From SZAS-103 sp038316385 (lineage in GTDB: Bacteria > Pseudomonadota > Gammaproteobacteria > Xanthomonadales > Xanthomonadaceae), in the NCBI GenBank assembly GCA_038316385.1, contig JBBQAN010000003.1:1-64000 (forward strand): a DNA stretch of 64,000 bases. Reading direction: 5' to 3'. Every line of letters begins with the position of its first letter. Within the stretch, counting starts at the first letter, position 1. This document shows, one piece after another, positions 18,241 to 27,488 of the stretch. Made by a program: the position numbers and the translations under genes. The notes below the pieces were generated by a model, which saw nothing but the letters and a program-made list of their open reading frames with translations, was not told the origin of the DNA and made no database searches.

Positions 18241-19077
18241 ATGACGCACTACGCACTCTTCGGCCACCCCGTCGCACATTCACTGTCGCCACGCATCCAT
18301 GCGCAGTTCGCGAAGCAGAACGGCATCGCGATGGACTACACAACCATCGATGCCACGCCGGAGCATTTCGTCGATGCGCTCGCCGAATTTGCCCTGCGAG
18401 ACGGCGTCGGCGCGAACATCACCTTGCCGCATAAATCGGCGGCGCTCGGGCTCTGCCATGAAATCAGCGATCACGCGAAGCGTTGCGGCGCTGCGAATAC
18501 GCTGACGCGCACCGACAATGGCTGGCGCGGCGACAACACCGATGGCGCAGGATTGGTGCGCGATCTGACCGGTCGCGAACAACACGACCTGCGCGAGCGC
18601 CGCACGCTGCTGCTCGGCGCGGGAGGCGCTGCGGCCGGCATCGCGCCGGCGCTGATCGATGCCGGAATCGGCGACCTTTACATCGTCAATCGCACACCAG
18701 CACGCGCCGACGCGCTGGCCGATGCGATGGGCATGCCAGGCCGCGTGCATTCGCGCTACTGGAAAGATCTGGCGACGCTCGGCAATTTCGATCTGATCAT
18801 CAACGCGACCTCGGCCGCGCGCGTGAACCAGCCGTTACATCTGCCGGTCAAGCTCGCTTATCGCAATACGCTCGCTGTGGATTTGGGCTATGGAGATGCG
18901 GCAATCGAGTTCCTCGCGTGGGCGCGCAGCGTTGGTTGTCAGGATGCGATCGACGGCCTCGGCATGCTGGTCGAACAGGCCGCCGAAAGTTTCGAGATCT
19001 GGCATGGCGTGCGTCCACAAACCGAGCCGGTGTACGCCGCGCTGCGTAGCGAGATGCCGCTTGGAGCGACTGACTGA
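18241..19077 (+). CDS. aroE: Shikimate dehydrogenase
   Basis: The 278-residue NADP-dependent enzyme reduces 3-dehydroshikimate in aromatic amino acid synthesis. The shikimate-binding HPVAHSLSPRIHAQF and ANITLPHK (catalytic lysine) are at the N-terminus. A Rossmann motif (LLGAGGAAAGI) and NRTPARA follow, with the C-terminal DGLGMLVEQAAESFEIW signature. Its position near a gamma-carbonic anhydrase echoes the enteric tsaC-aroE-yrdA arrangement, although tsaC lies 10 kb away here. Confidence 0.97.
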   Translation: MTHYALFGHPVAHSLSPRIHAQFAKQNGIAMDYTTIDATPEHFVDALAEFALRDGVGANITLPHKSAALGLCHEISDHAKRCGAANTLTRTDNGWRGDNTDGAGLVRDLTGREQHDLRERRTLLLGAGGAAAGIAPALIDAGIGDLYIVNRTPARADALADAMGMPGRVHSRYWKDLATLGNFDLIINATSAARVNQPLHLPVKLAYRNTLAVDLGYGDAAIEFLAWARSVGCQDAIDGLGMLVEQAAESFEIWHGVRPQTEPVYAALRSEMPLGATD

Positions 19078-19131
19078 ATGCGCGGACGCGGGATCGCGCC
19101 CATGCAGGCGGCCAAAGACCAAACCACTCAA

Positions 19132-19458
19132 TCAAAACGGTCGCGGAAACAACACCTCGAATAGCGCGACGACGATCAACGTGACCGAAACGAGCGTCAG
19201 CAGCCATTGCATGACGATCAGGATGCGCCGCAAAACGATCTGTTCGGCCGACAGGCGCAGCAACAACAGCCCGGCCGCGAACGCCGCGAGTAACGTCAGC
19301 GGCCACCAGGTGAAAATCGATTGAAGCAACGCAAGTTTGCCCGGCAACGGTTCGCCTGGCATGAAGCTTGGCGTGAAGGGCAGCAGCAACCAGCCAACGC
19401 AGCAAGCGAGCAGGCTGACGGTGACGGTAAAACGGCTGCGGAGGTCGGGCATTTGCAT
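19132..19458 (-). CDS. Small inner-membrane protein of unknown function
   Basis: The 108-residue product has about three hydrophobic segments and ends in a proline-terminated tail (ALFEVLFPRPF). The start at 19458 (MQMPDLRSRF) falls 9 bp after the stop of the gamma-carbonic anhydrase gene, so the two are probably co-transcribed. An upstream in-frame ATG would overlap that gene heavily. No family was recognised. Confidence 0.6.
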   Translation of the reverse strand: MQMPDLRSRFTVTVSLLACCVGWLLLPFTPSFMPGEPLPGKLALLQSIFTWWPLTLLAAFAAGLLLLRLSAEQIVLRRILIVMQWLLTLVSVTLIVVALFEVLFPRPF

Positions 19459-19466
19459 GGCGATTC

Positions 19467-20000
19467 TCAACCGGCGAGATAGCGGTCCTTGAGCTTCACG
19501 TAATGCGCGGCCGAGTAATACAGCTGTTCGATCTGCGCCGCATCGAGCATGCGCACGCAACGCGCCGGGTTACCCATCCACAACTCGGCTTCGCCGACGA
19601 CTTTGCCCGGCGCGATCACCGCGCCAGCGGCGACGAATCCGTGTTTCTTCACGACCGCGCCATCGAGCACGGTCGCGTGCATGCCGATCAAGCAGGCATC
19701 TTCGATCGTGCAGGCGTGGATCACTGCGGCGTGGCCGATGGTGACGTCGGCGCCGATCGTGCACGGAAAGCCGTCGCCGGTGTACGGGCCGGCGTGGGTG
19801 ACGTGCAGGATCGAACCGTCCTGGATATTGGTGCGCGCACCGATGCGGATGAAATTCACATCGCCACGCACCACGCAGCCAGGCCAGATCGAGGCGTCGT
19901 CGCCGAGCACGACATCGCCGATCACAGTCGCAGCAGGATCGACATAGGCGCGCGCACCCAGTACGGGAAGTTTGTCGAGAAAAGGTCGCAGATGCGTCAT
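19467..20000 (-). CDS. Gamma-carbonic anhydrase family protein (YrdA-like)
   Basis: The 177-residue protein is a left-handed beta-helix of hexapeptide repeats (VIGDVVLGDDASIWPG and VRGDVNFIRIGART). The three metal-binding histidines are present in HVTHAG and IGHAAVIHACTIED. It is of YrdA/CaiE type: a trimeric hexapeptide protein that may be a carbonic anhydrase, although many homologues lack measured activity. Its start lies 40 bp from the divergent aldehyde dehydrogenase start. Confidence 0.9.
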   Translation of the reverse strand: MTHLRPFLDKLPVLGARAYVDPAATVIGDVVLGDDASIWPGCVVRGDVNFIRIGARTNIQDGSILHVTHAGPYTGDGFPCTIGADVTIGHAAVIHACTIEDACLIGMHATVLDGAVVKKHGFVAAGAVIAPGKVVGEAELWMGNPARCVRMLDAAQIEQLYYSAAHYVKLKDRYLAG

Positions 20001-20039
20001 AGAGTGATTGTACGACGCGCGACGACTACACTTCAGCGC

Positions 20040-21461
20040 ATGGATCTCGCCGCCGATACATCGATTTCAGATTTGCTGCCGACCTTGCAACGCTTGCGCG
20101 CCGCGCAAGCCGTTGCGACTCCGGATTACGCGCAACGTCGCGCCGACCTCGATCGTTTGCGCAAGACGTTCCAGCGTCGCATCGAGGAAATGGCGAAGAT
20201 CGTCAGCGCCGACTTCGGCAACCGCTCGCGCCACGAAAGCCTCGTCGCCGACGGCATGACGGTGCTCGGCGAAATCGACTCGCTGCGCAAACACATGAAG
20301 TCGTGGATGCGCCCGCAGCGGCGGATGGTGAATTGGCTGTTCCTTCCGGCGCGCGGCGAAGTGCGCATCCAGCCGCTCGGCGTAGTGGGCGTGATCGCGC
20401 CGTGGAATTACCCGGTGAGTCTGGCGCTGATTCCGATCGCGACCGCGATCGCGGCCGGTAACCACGTGATGCTGAAACCTTCGGAAAATACGCCGCGCAC
20501 GAGTGCCTTCCTGCGCGACCTGCTGTCCGAAGTGTTTCCCGCCGATCGCGTCGCAGTCGTGCTCGGCGGCCCGGATGTCGCCAGCGCGTTTGCTTCGTTG
20601 CCGTTCGACCATTTGTTCTTCACTGGATCAACCGCAGTCGGTCGCAAGGTGATGGCGGCAGCAGCGGCGAACCTCACCCCGGTCACGCTTGAACTCGGCG
20701 GCAAGTCGCCGTGCGTGATCGCGCCGGATTATTCATTGCCACTTGCGGCCGAACGCATCGCTGCTGGTAAATGGCTCAACGCCGGCCAGACCTGCATCGC
20801 GCCCGATTACATGCTGGTGCCTGAAGCATCGCGCGATGCCTTCGTCGATGCCTTGCGCGCAAACGTTCAAGAGCGCTTTCCGACCATCGTCGGCAATCCC
20901 GATTACACCAGTATCGTCAACGACGCGCAGTACCAACGCCTGCGCGGTTATCTCGACGAAGCGCAGCAACGCGGCGTGAAAGTACTCGAACTCGTCGATT
21001 GCGACCGCACCCGCGCCGACGCCGGCCGGCTGATTCCACCGACGCTGGTGATCGATCCACCCGACGACTTGGCGCTGATGCGCGATGAAATCTTCGGGCC
21101 GATCCTGCCGGTGAAAACGTACACGAAACTCGACGACGCGATTGCCTACATCAATTCGCACCCGCGCCCACTTGCGCTGTATCACTTCGACAACGACAGC
21201 GCGCGCGTGCAGCGCATGCTTGAGCGCACCGTCGCCGGCGGCGTGTCGATCAACGACACGGTGATGCATTACGCGCAAGATCGCCTGCCATTCGGCGGCA
21301 TCGGCCCCAGCGGCATGGGGCACTACCACGGCCGCGCCGGCTTCATGACCTTCAGCCACCAGAAGTCGGTGCTGCGGCAGGCGCGGCTGTCGTCGATGGC
21401 TTTGTTCAAGCCGCCGTATCGGGGATTGGCGGACAAGCTGGTGAAGTTTTTGACGCGATGA
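20040..21461 (+). CDS. Coniferyl-aldehyde-type dehydrogenase
   Basis: The 473-residue NAD(P)-dependent aldehyde dehydrogenase has VTLELGGKSPC (catalytic glutamate) near residue 225 and NAGQTCIAPDY (catalytic cysteine) near residue 258. It also has the proline-rich C-terminal FGGIGPSGMGHYHG. The N-terminal LRKTFQRRIEEMAKIVSADF and short overall length match the coniferyl aldehyde dehydrogenase (CalB) group, which oxidises aromatic and fatty aldehydes. The start at 20040 is set by family length; the frame is open far upstream across the opposite-strand gene. The true substrate is not shown by sequence. Confidence 0.88.
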   Translation: MDLAADTSISDLLPTLQRLRAAQAVATPDYAQRRADLDRLRKTFQRRIEEMAKIVSADFGNRSRHESLVADGMTVLGEIDSLRKHMKSWMRPQRRMVNWLFLPARGEVRIQPLGVVGVIAPWNYPVSLALIPIATAIAAGNHVMLKPSENTPRTSAFLRDLLSEVFPADRVAVVLGGPDVASAFASLPFDHLFFTGSTAVGRKVMAAAAANLTPVTLELGGKSPCVIAPDYSLPLAAERIAAGKWLNAGQTCIAPDYMLVPEASRDAFVDALRANVQERFPTIVGNPDYTSIVNDAQYQRLRGYLDEAQQRGVKVLELVDCDRTRADAGRLIPPTLVIDPPDDLALMRDEIFGPILPVKTYTKLDDAIAYINSHPRPLALYHFDNDSARVQRMLERTVAGGVSINDTVMHYAQDRLPFGGIGPSGMGHYHGRAGFMTFSHQKSVLRQARLSSMALFKPPYRGLADKLVKFLTR

Positions 21462-21603
21462 CTGGAAGAATGTTCCGGCAAATCGTGCCACAGCGCGTGG
21501 GGAGCGTACCGGTTCATCATGCACGATCCAGATCGAATACGGAGCCCAACTAGACCTGACGCCGCGAACCCGTGGAAGCTGGAAGCGGAGAGCGAGCGCC
21601 AGA

Positions 21604-22518
21604 TTGCCGCGTGAGCATTTTCGCTTCATTCCGGACTTGCGCGCAGAAGTCGCTCCGCTCGACTGGCGCGGATTCCTTTTGTCAGGCGTCGGCTTGGCAC
21701 TGGCGATGCTGGGGTTCTCGACGCTGGGCCGGCACATGGTATCGACGCAGGTCGCGCTCGCTTGCCTGGTTGCAGGTGTGGCCTCGCTGGTCGGCTACGT
21801 ACTTCATGCCCACCGGCATCCGCATCCGTTGCTCGATATCGCCTTGTTCAAATTGCCCACGTTTCGCGCCGGCGTGCTCGGCGGAGCGCTCTTCCGCGTC
21901 GGCATCGGTGCCACACCGTTCCTGCTGCCTTTGATGCTGCAGCTCGGCTTCGGATTGAACCCCTTGCAGTCGGGCCTGCTGACCTTCGCCTCGGCGATCG
22001 GTGCGATGTTCATGAAGACGATGGCCGCGCGCATTCTCAAACGATTCGGCTTCCGCCGCGTGCTGTGGATCGATGCGCTGATCTGCGCGGCGATGCTGGC
22101 AAGCTACGGACTGTTTCGCAGCACCACGTCGCATGCGCTGATCATGGGCGTGCTGCTGCTTTCAGGTTGCTTCCGCTCGTTGCAGTTCACTGCGCTGAAT
22201 GCGATCAGTTACGCCGAAGTCGAGCAGTCGTCGATGAGTCAGGCGAGCAGTCTGTCGGGGATGATGCAGCAGTTTTCGCTGAGCCTTGGCGTCGCCGTGG
22301 CCGGCTATGCCTAGCAGCTCGCTGGTGCATTCAGCGACCGCGCGCCGACCGATGTGCACAACTTCGGCCCGGCCTTCGCGATGGTGGCAGTCATCAGCGC
22401 GGTGTCGGCGTGGATGATGTGGCGGCTGCCGACCGATGCGGGTCAGGAGATGGCTGGGCACGCGCACGCGGGCAAGGAAATCGTCGTACCGAAAGCGCAG
22501 CAGTGGCCGGCGACGTGA
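21604..22518 (+). pseudogene. Decayed MFS drug exporter (EmrB/QacA type), C-terminal half
   Basis: The frame reads as the C-terminal half of a 14-helix DHA2 transporter: PLDWRGFLLSGVGLALAML, HPLLDIALFKLPTFR, and FRSLQFTALNAISYAEV. The N-terminal half is missing, with no plausible start before RFIPDLRAE. An in-frame TAG at 22312-22314 interrupts the last helices. Beyond it the same frame continues with family-like sequence (GAFSDRAP, FAMVAVISAVSAWMMW) to TGA at 22516-22518. Deletion plus a nonsense mutation means the gene should be non-functional. Confidence 0.88.
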
Positions 22519-22558
22519 CAATGCGGCACGCTCGCCACGCACGGAGCTTATGCGTTGG

Positions 22559-22894
22559 CTAGCTGCCTTTCTCAGGCGCAAACACATCCACCGACAAGGT
22601 GAATGTGCGTTGCTCCCCGGGCTGCAGCGCGCCGACGCCGACCAGCTGACGTGCGAGCTCCTTGCCTTCCTCGTTGCGGATGGTGAGCACCATCGAGTAT
22701 TCCCACGGACCACCACCGGGAGGATGACGGATGCTGCCTTCAACATGCAGAGGGGTCATGTTCGGCGCCCGCGAGGATGCGCCCGCGTCGAAGCGCAGGT
22801 GGCCCTTGCAATTCGGGCAAACGCTTGCGCTGTCGAGGATGGTTACCTTGCAATGCGGACAGGTGCGAGTCGCACCAATGGCCGCCTTGTTCAT
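22559..22894 (-). CDS. Zinc-ribbon protein of unknown function
   Basis: The 111-residue protein has two CxxC pairs at its N-terminus (CPHCK and CPNCKGHL), forming a zinc ribbon. A beta-rich domain follows (HVEGSIRHPP, SMVLTIRNEEGKELARQLVG). It overlaps the bactofilin gene by 4 bp and is translated after it. The pairing suggests a role connected with the bactofilin scaffold, but this is inference. Confidence 0.75.
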   Translation of the reverse strand: MNKAAIGATRTCPHCKVTILDSASVCPNCKGHLRFDAGASSRAPNMTPLHVEGSIRHPPGGGPWEYSMVLTIRNEEGKELARQLVGVGALQPGEQRTFTLSVDVFAPEKGS

Positions 22895-23412
22895 GACGCG
22901 GCGCCGCTCTCCGCTACCGGGGCTTTCGCGAGGCTGACGACAGACTTCGGCGCGGCTTTCTCTTCCACGCCGACCTCGACCGTGCCGCGCATGCGCGAAC
23001 CCGCCGCGACCGTGAGTGAGCCGGTTTTCAGATCGCCGTTGACCACGCCGGTCGCGAGCAGGTCCACGCGCGAGGCGGAGACGACGTTGCCGTCGAGTTC
23101 GCCTGCGATCACAACCTTGCTTGCGCGTACGGCACCGGTCAGGCGTGCGCCGACTTCGATGGTCAGGTCGCCCTGCACATCCACATCGCCCTTGAACTGG
23201 CCGGCCACGCGCACATCGCCGGAGCCCTGGATCTTGCCCTCGATGAACAGATTCGCCGCGATCAGCGATTCCTTGCCATCGCGTTGCTGCGCGCGCGGAG
23301 CGCTGGTCTGCGCGACGGGTTCGGCGGCGAGGTCGGTTGCCTTGTGCGCCGCTGGTTGCTGCGCAGAATCAGGAGACTTGACGGGATTGTTCCGATCGTT
23401 CCAGAGTGCCAT
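22891..23412 (-). CDS. Bactofilin (polymer-forming cytoskeletal protein)
   Basis: The 173-residue product has a disordered N-terminus. A central DUF583 beta-helix spans about residues 50-140, with repeats such as NLFIEGKIQGSGDVRVAG, FKGDVDVQGDLTIEVGA and VVIAGELDGNV. A disordered alanine-rich tail follows. Bactofilins self-assemble into nucleotide-free filaments used in cell shape, stalk or polar organisation. It is first of a two-gene unit with the zinc-ribbon gene. Confidence 0.92.
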   Translation of the reverse strand: MALWNDRNNPVKSPDSAQQPAAHKATDLAAEPVAQTSAPRAQQRDGKESLIAANLFIEGKIQGSGDVRVAGQFKGDVDVQGDLTIEVGARLTGAVRASKVVIAGELDGNVVSASRVDLLATGVVNGDLKTGSLTVAAGSRMRGTVEVGVEEKAAPKSVVSLAKAPVAESGAAS

Positions 23413-23525
23413 CGCACATGCTCCGCAGTTCGGGGGGAATGGAGCCTAGCACGGGAAACCGCGGCATTGCGCTAACAAAATGTTGCGGCTGCGGCAAGCT
23501 GCGAGAGTGGCGTCGGCGGCCGAAT

Positions 23526-24539
23526 TCAGGTTGCGAACGCGTGCAACGCGGCAATCGCGCGATCCACGCCTGCATCGTCGATATCCAGATGGGTGACCAT
23601 GCGAATACTCGGCAGGTAACCGATCGACAGCCGCACGTGCGCGGCATCCATGTGTTCCTTGAATGCGGGCAGGCGATCGGCGGGCACGTCGATGAAGACC
23701 ATGTTGGTGTGCTGGCCGACCAGCTTGATGCCGTCCGCATCGCGCAGCGCTTCGGCGAGGCGCTCGGCGCGCGCGTGATCCTGGGCGAGGCGCACGATGT
23801 GGTGGTCGAGCGCATGGATGCACGCGGCAGCGAGCATGCCGGCCTGACGCCAACCGCCGCCGGCGACCTTGCGCCAGCGCCGTGCCGTTTCGATCAGCTC
23901 CTTCTTGCCGACCAACACCGAACCGACCGGCGCCCCAAGACCTTTGGAAAAACACACCGACACGCTGTCGAAGAATTGCGCGATGTCGCGCACCGGCAGC
24001 GCGCTGTCGACGGCCGCGTTGAACAGGCGCGCACCGTCCAGATGCAGCGCGAGGCCGCGCCGATTGCAGAACGCGCGCGCGTCGCGCAGGTACGGCAGCG
24101 GCATTGGCCGTCCCTGCCAGGTATTTTCCAGACACAGCAATTTCGTGCGCGCGAAATGCGGATCGATCGGCTTGATCGCGTGCTCGACGGCATCCAGCGG
24201 CAACGTGCCATCGACGGCCTGCGGAATCGGCTGCGGCTGAATTGAACCGAGCGCCGCTGCGCCGCCGCCTTCAAACTTGTAGGTGTGCGCTTCCATTCCG
24301 ACGATGTATTCGTCGCCGCGCTGGCAATGCGCCATCAACGCAAGCAGGTTCGATTGCGTGCCGCTCGGCACGAAAAGCGCGTCCTCGAAGCCGAGCTTCA
24401 GCGCGAGGCGTTCCTGCAAGGCATTGACGGTCGGATCTTCGCCGTACACATCGTCGCCGACCTCGGCGCGCAGCATCGCCTCGCGCATGGCCTCGGTGGG
24501 CTTGGTCACGGTGTCGCTGCGCAGGTCGATCCAGTTCAT
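23526..24539 (-). CDS. ltaE: Low-specificity L-threonine aldolase
   Basis: The 337-residue PLP enzyme cleaves L-threonine or allo-threonine to glycine and acetaldehyde. It begins with the family hallmark DLRSDTVTKPTEAMR and VGDDVYGEDPTVNALQ. The PLP lysine is in SVCFSKGLGAPVGSV near residue 205, and HLDGARLFNAAV supplies the cofactor aspartate. The length is typical. It is divergent from xthA across 121 bp. Confidence 0.94.
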   Translation of the reverse strand: MNWIDLRSDTVTKPTEAMREAMLRAEVGDDVYGEDPTVNALQERLALKLGFEDALFVPSGTQSNLLALMAHCQRGDEYIVGMEAHTYKFEGGGAAALGSIQPQPIPQAVDGTLPLDAVEHAIKPIDPHFARTKLLCLENTWQGRPMPLPYLRDARAFCNRRGLALHLDGARLFNAAVDSALPVRDIAQFFDSVSVCFSKGLGAPVGSVLVGKKELIETARRWRKVAGGGWRQAGMLAAACIHALDHHIVRLAQDHARAERLAEALRDADGIKLVGQHTNMVFIDVPADRLPAFKEHMDAAHVRLSIGYLPSIRMVTHLDIDDAGVDRAIAALHAFAT

Positions 24540-24660
24540 GGCGATCCAGGTGGTTGCATGGCATCCAAGCTTGGGTAGGATGGATCAGGCGCAAAGCGGC
24601 CAATCCTCGCTCGGATGCGGTCTTCCATGCACATCACTTCACTAACAGCATCCTACCACC

Positions 24661-25428
24661 ATGAAAATCGCGAGCTGGAACGTCAATTCGCTCAACGTGC
24701 GGTTGCCGCATTTGCTGCAATGGGTGCAGTCCGCGCAGCCGGACGTGGTCGTGCTGCAGGAAACCAAACTGGAAGACGCGAGATTTCCCGACACCGCGCT
24801 CGCCGAGGCGGGCTATCGCAGTGTCTTTTCCGGTCAGAAAACCTACAACGGCGTCGCGATCCTGGCACGCGGGCATGCGATTGAAAAGGTGCAGGCAGGC
24901 ATTCCCGGCTTCGACGACGAACACAAACGCGTCCTCGCCGCGACGATTGACGGCGTACGCATCGTCAATCTGTATGTGGTCAATGGCAAGGCGGTCGGCG
25001 ATGTGAAATACGCGCACAAATTGCGCTGGCTTGCAGCCGTGCACGACTGGCTTGCCGAAGAAATCGCGCGGTATCCCGAACTCGTCGTACTCGGCGATTT
25101 CAATATCGCGCCAGACGATCGTGACGTGCACGATCCGAAACGTTGGCACGAAAAAATCCTCTGCTCGACTCTCGAGCGCATGGCGCTGCAACGTCTTTGC
25201 GCGCTCGGATTGCACGACAGCTTCCGCATCTTCCACCAAGATGGCGGCCACTATTCCTGGTGGGATTACCGCACGTTCGCGTTCGATCGTGGGCTCGGTT
25301 TGCGCATCGATCTGGCGCTGATCAGCGACGCGTTGCGCGCGCACTGCAGGGCGGCGTGGATCGATGTGGAACCGCGCGGCTGGGAGCGCGCTTCCGACCA
25401 TACGCCGGTGCTGGTCGAGCTGCACTGA
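24661..25428 (+). CDS. xthA: Exodeoxyribonuclease III
   Basis: The 255-residue AP endonuclease and 3'-5' exonuclease acts in base excision repair. The catalytic signatures are present in order: SWNVNSLNVR, VLQETKLED (metal-binding glutamate), GDFNIAP, LRIDLALIS and the C-terminal SDHTPVLVEL with the catalytic Asp-His pair. The length matches the family. It is monocistronic and divergent from ltaE. Confidence 0.96.
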   Translation: MKIASWNVNSLNVRLPHLLQWVQSAQPDVVVLQETKLEDARFPDTALAEAGYRSVFSGQKTYNGVAILARGHAIEKVQAGIPGFDDEHKRVLAATIDGVRIVNLYVVNGKAVGDVKYAHKLRWLAAVHDWLAEEIARYPELVVLGDFNIAPDDRDVHDPKRWHEKILCSTLERMALQRLCALGLHDSFRIFHQDGGHYSWWDYRTFAFDRGLGLRIDLALISDALRAHCRAAWIDVEPRGWERASDHTPVLVELH

Positions 25429-25531
25429 TCGAGCCGGACTGAGCGAACGCGACCGGCGGCCCGATGGATTCCATCGACATCGAGTTCGCCGCCGTCGCCA
25501 CTTCGCGCGGGATGGCTGGCTCCCGCCTTGT

Positions 25532-27304
25532 TCAGTGCTTTGCCTTCTGCGCCGGGATGAACTCCTCGCGCACCGCCTTCGCCAGCAAATCCGGCGGCAG
25601 CAAGCCTTGGTCGATCAGGAAATTGTTGAAGGCGAAACGGTCAAACTTCGGGCCGAGTGCGATTTCAGTTTCTGCGCGCAGTTGCATGATTCGACTGTAG
25701 CCATAGAAGTAGCTGCCGGCCTGTCCGGGCATGCGGAACATATAGCGATCCACTTCCTGCTGCGCGAACGGTTTGGAGAGATCGACGTCTTCAGTCAGCA
25801 CTCGGTAGGCGGTGTCGCGATCGGTCATGCCGAGATTGAGCATCGGATCAAGCATCGCGCGCGCCGCACGCAGCAGGCGCAGTTGCAGCGCGATGAGTTG
25901 GCCGTCGTGCGGTTCGTACGGCATCATCTCCATCTCCGAATACAGCGCCCAGCCTTCGACGTTGACGGAGTTGAACGCGAACTGGCTGCGCGCTATCGAC
26001 ACACCGCGCTCGACCATCGCCGAGAACTGCAGCTCGTGGCCCGGCCGGCCCTCGTGCGCGGTCAGCGTCCACGCCGCGGCCTTGTACGTGAAGTCGTCGA
26101 ATTTTTCGGTCTTGCCGCTCGCGTCGGGATTTCCGGTCGTCAGCACGAAGGTGCCACGTTCGCCGTGGTTGTTGAGCAGCGGCGGCGGATCCATGTGGGG
26201 GGCAGGCTGCGCGGCGGTCTCAGCATCCGAAGCGATGCGCATGATCATCGCTCGGTTCGGCAGACTCACAATGCGGTTGTCGGCAATCGCCTTCTCGATC
26301 ACAGGTATGACGGTCCCCTTGTAGTAAGGCTCTACTTGCGCTCGGTCGAGCTGTTCGGTCTTGAGCGCGCGGATCACCTGGCGGTAATCGGTGGCCGCCA
26401 GACCGTGTTCTTTGGCGACCACGGGCGGCGAGCTGCTGCATCTGCGCGCGCGTCTCCATGAATTCGAGCTCGGCACGTGCGATCAGTTGCATCGGATCGA
26501 TGTCGATGCCGCGGTTCTTCAATTCGAACGCGTACAACTCCGGTGGCAGGCGGAAATCCGTGCGCGCCTTCGGCAATACCTCGGCCTTTTCCCATGCCAC
26601 GTAGTCGGCGACCTGGCGATCTAGCTCGGCCAGTGCCGCCTCGGCGCCGGAGATCTTCGCGTCCGCGAACATCTTGTGCACGCCGCTTGCGTACGTGGAA
26701 GCGTTGCTCAGGGCGTGCTCGACTTCCGCGCGGTACGGTCCGATCCGTTGGCCGCCCTGCAGGCTCTCGGTGAAGCGCGCCATCGATTCGGCGAAGACAG
26801 ACGTGCTGTCGGGTTCCATACGAGGTAGCGGCGCAGGCGGGCCAGCGCGTGCGAGTGTTTTTCGGCCGTTGTCTGTTCCTGCAGCAGCGTGCGCATGCCG
26901 CCGAACACCAGTTCGGGCGTGTCGTTCCAGTCGAGCAGGAGCCGGTCGCCGAGCGCGCTGCCTTCGATGTTGCGCGTCGCGTCGTCGATCATGATCTGCA
27001 GGTCTTCGCGGACGTTTGGATTGATTTCCTTCGCCAGTGCCGCTTGCAGCTTCGCGCGGGCCTCGCTGTAGGCCGCCCGAAAACGCTCGCCGTCGCGCGG
27101 GCCCAAGTCGGCGACTTTCTCGTCGTAGCCGGGCAGGCCGACGGCCGAGGCGCTTTCCGGCGCGAACTACGCCTGCGCGCCCAGCAGGATCTTCGCGAAG
27201 CTGTTGCTGCGCGCGACCCAGTCGCTGTTCGCGGATGGCTGGTTTTGCGCGGACGCGCATAGCGGCGAACACAGCAGCAGGGCAGTGAACAGCATCGTGC
27301 GCAT
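25532..27304 (-). pseudogene. DUF885 family secreted protein, inactivated (one stop, two frameshifts)
   Basis: Reading three frames in turn gives one DUF885 protein of about 590 residues. It has a signal peptide (MRTMLFTALLLCSPLCASAQ, start 27304), an N-terminal part up to HALARLRRYLV, a middle MEPDSTSVFAESMARFTESL to TRAQMQQLAA, and the C-terminal VVAKEHGLAATDYRQVI to the stop at 25532. Breaks: in-frame TAG at 27167-27169, a one-base shift near 26820, and another near 26425. The metallopeptidase-like TAHEGRPGHELQ motif is intact in the last part. DUF885 proteins are periplasmic or lipoprotein peptidase-like enzymes. With three lesions the gene is almost surely inactive unless sequencing errors are involved. 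Confidence 0.88.
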
Positions 27305-27488
27305 GGCATGGCTCCGCCGGAAAGAGCCGACGATAGGGCGTCGAACCGGCACGGACAAATCAAGTCGTCACTTCAATGCGACGTCGATCATCGCATGCGA
27401 TAGCGATCACTGCGCTGCAACGAAAACGCCGTCGGGGGTGCCGGCGGCGTCTCGATTCGACAGGTTCACCATAAAACGGGTATTGCGT

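Noticed and set aside
21462..21603. Short coding tail ending in KLEAESERQIAA then stop, before the MFS remnant
   Set aside because: It looks protein-like but is too short to assign and has no start; it may be debris of the same rearrangement.
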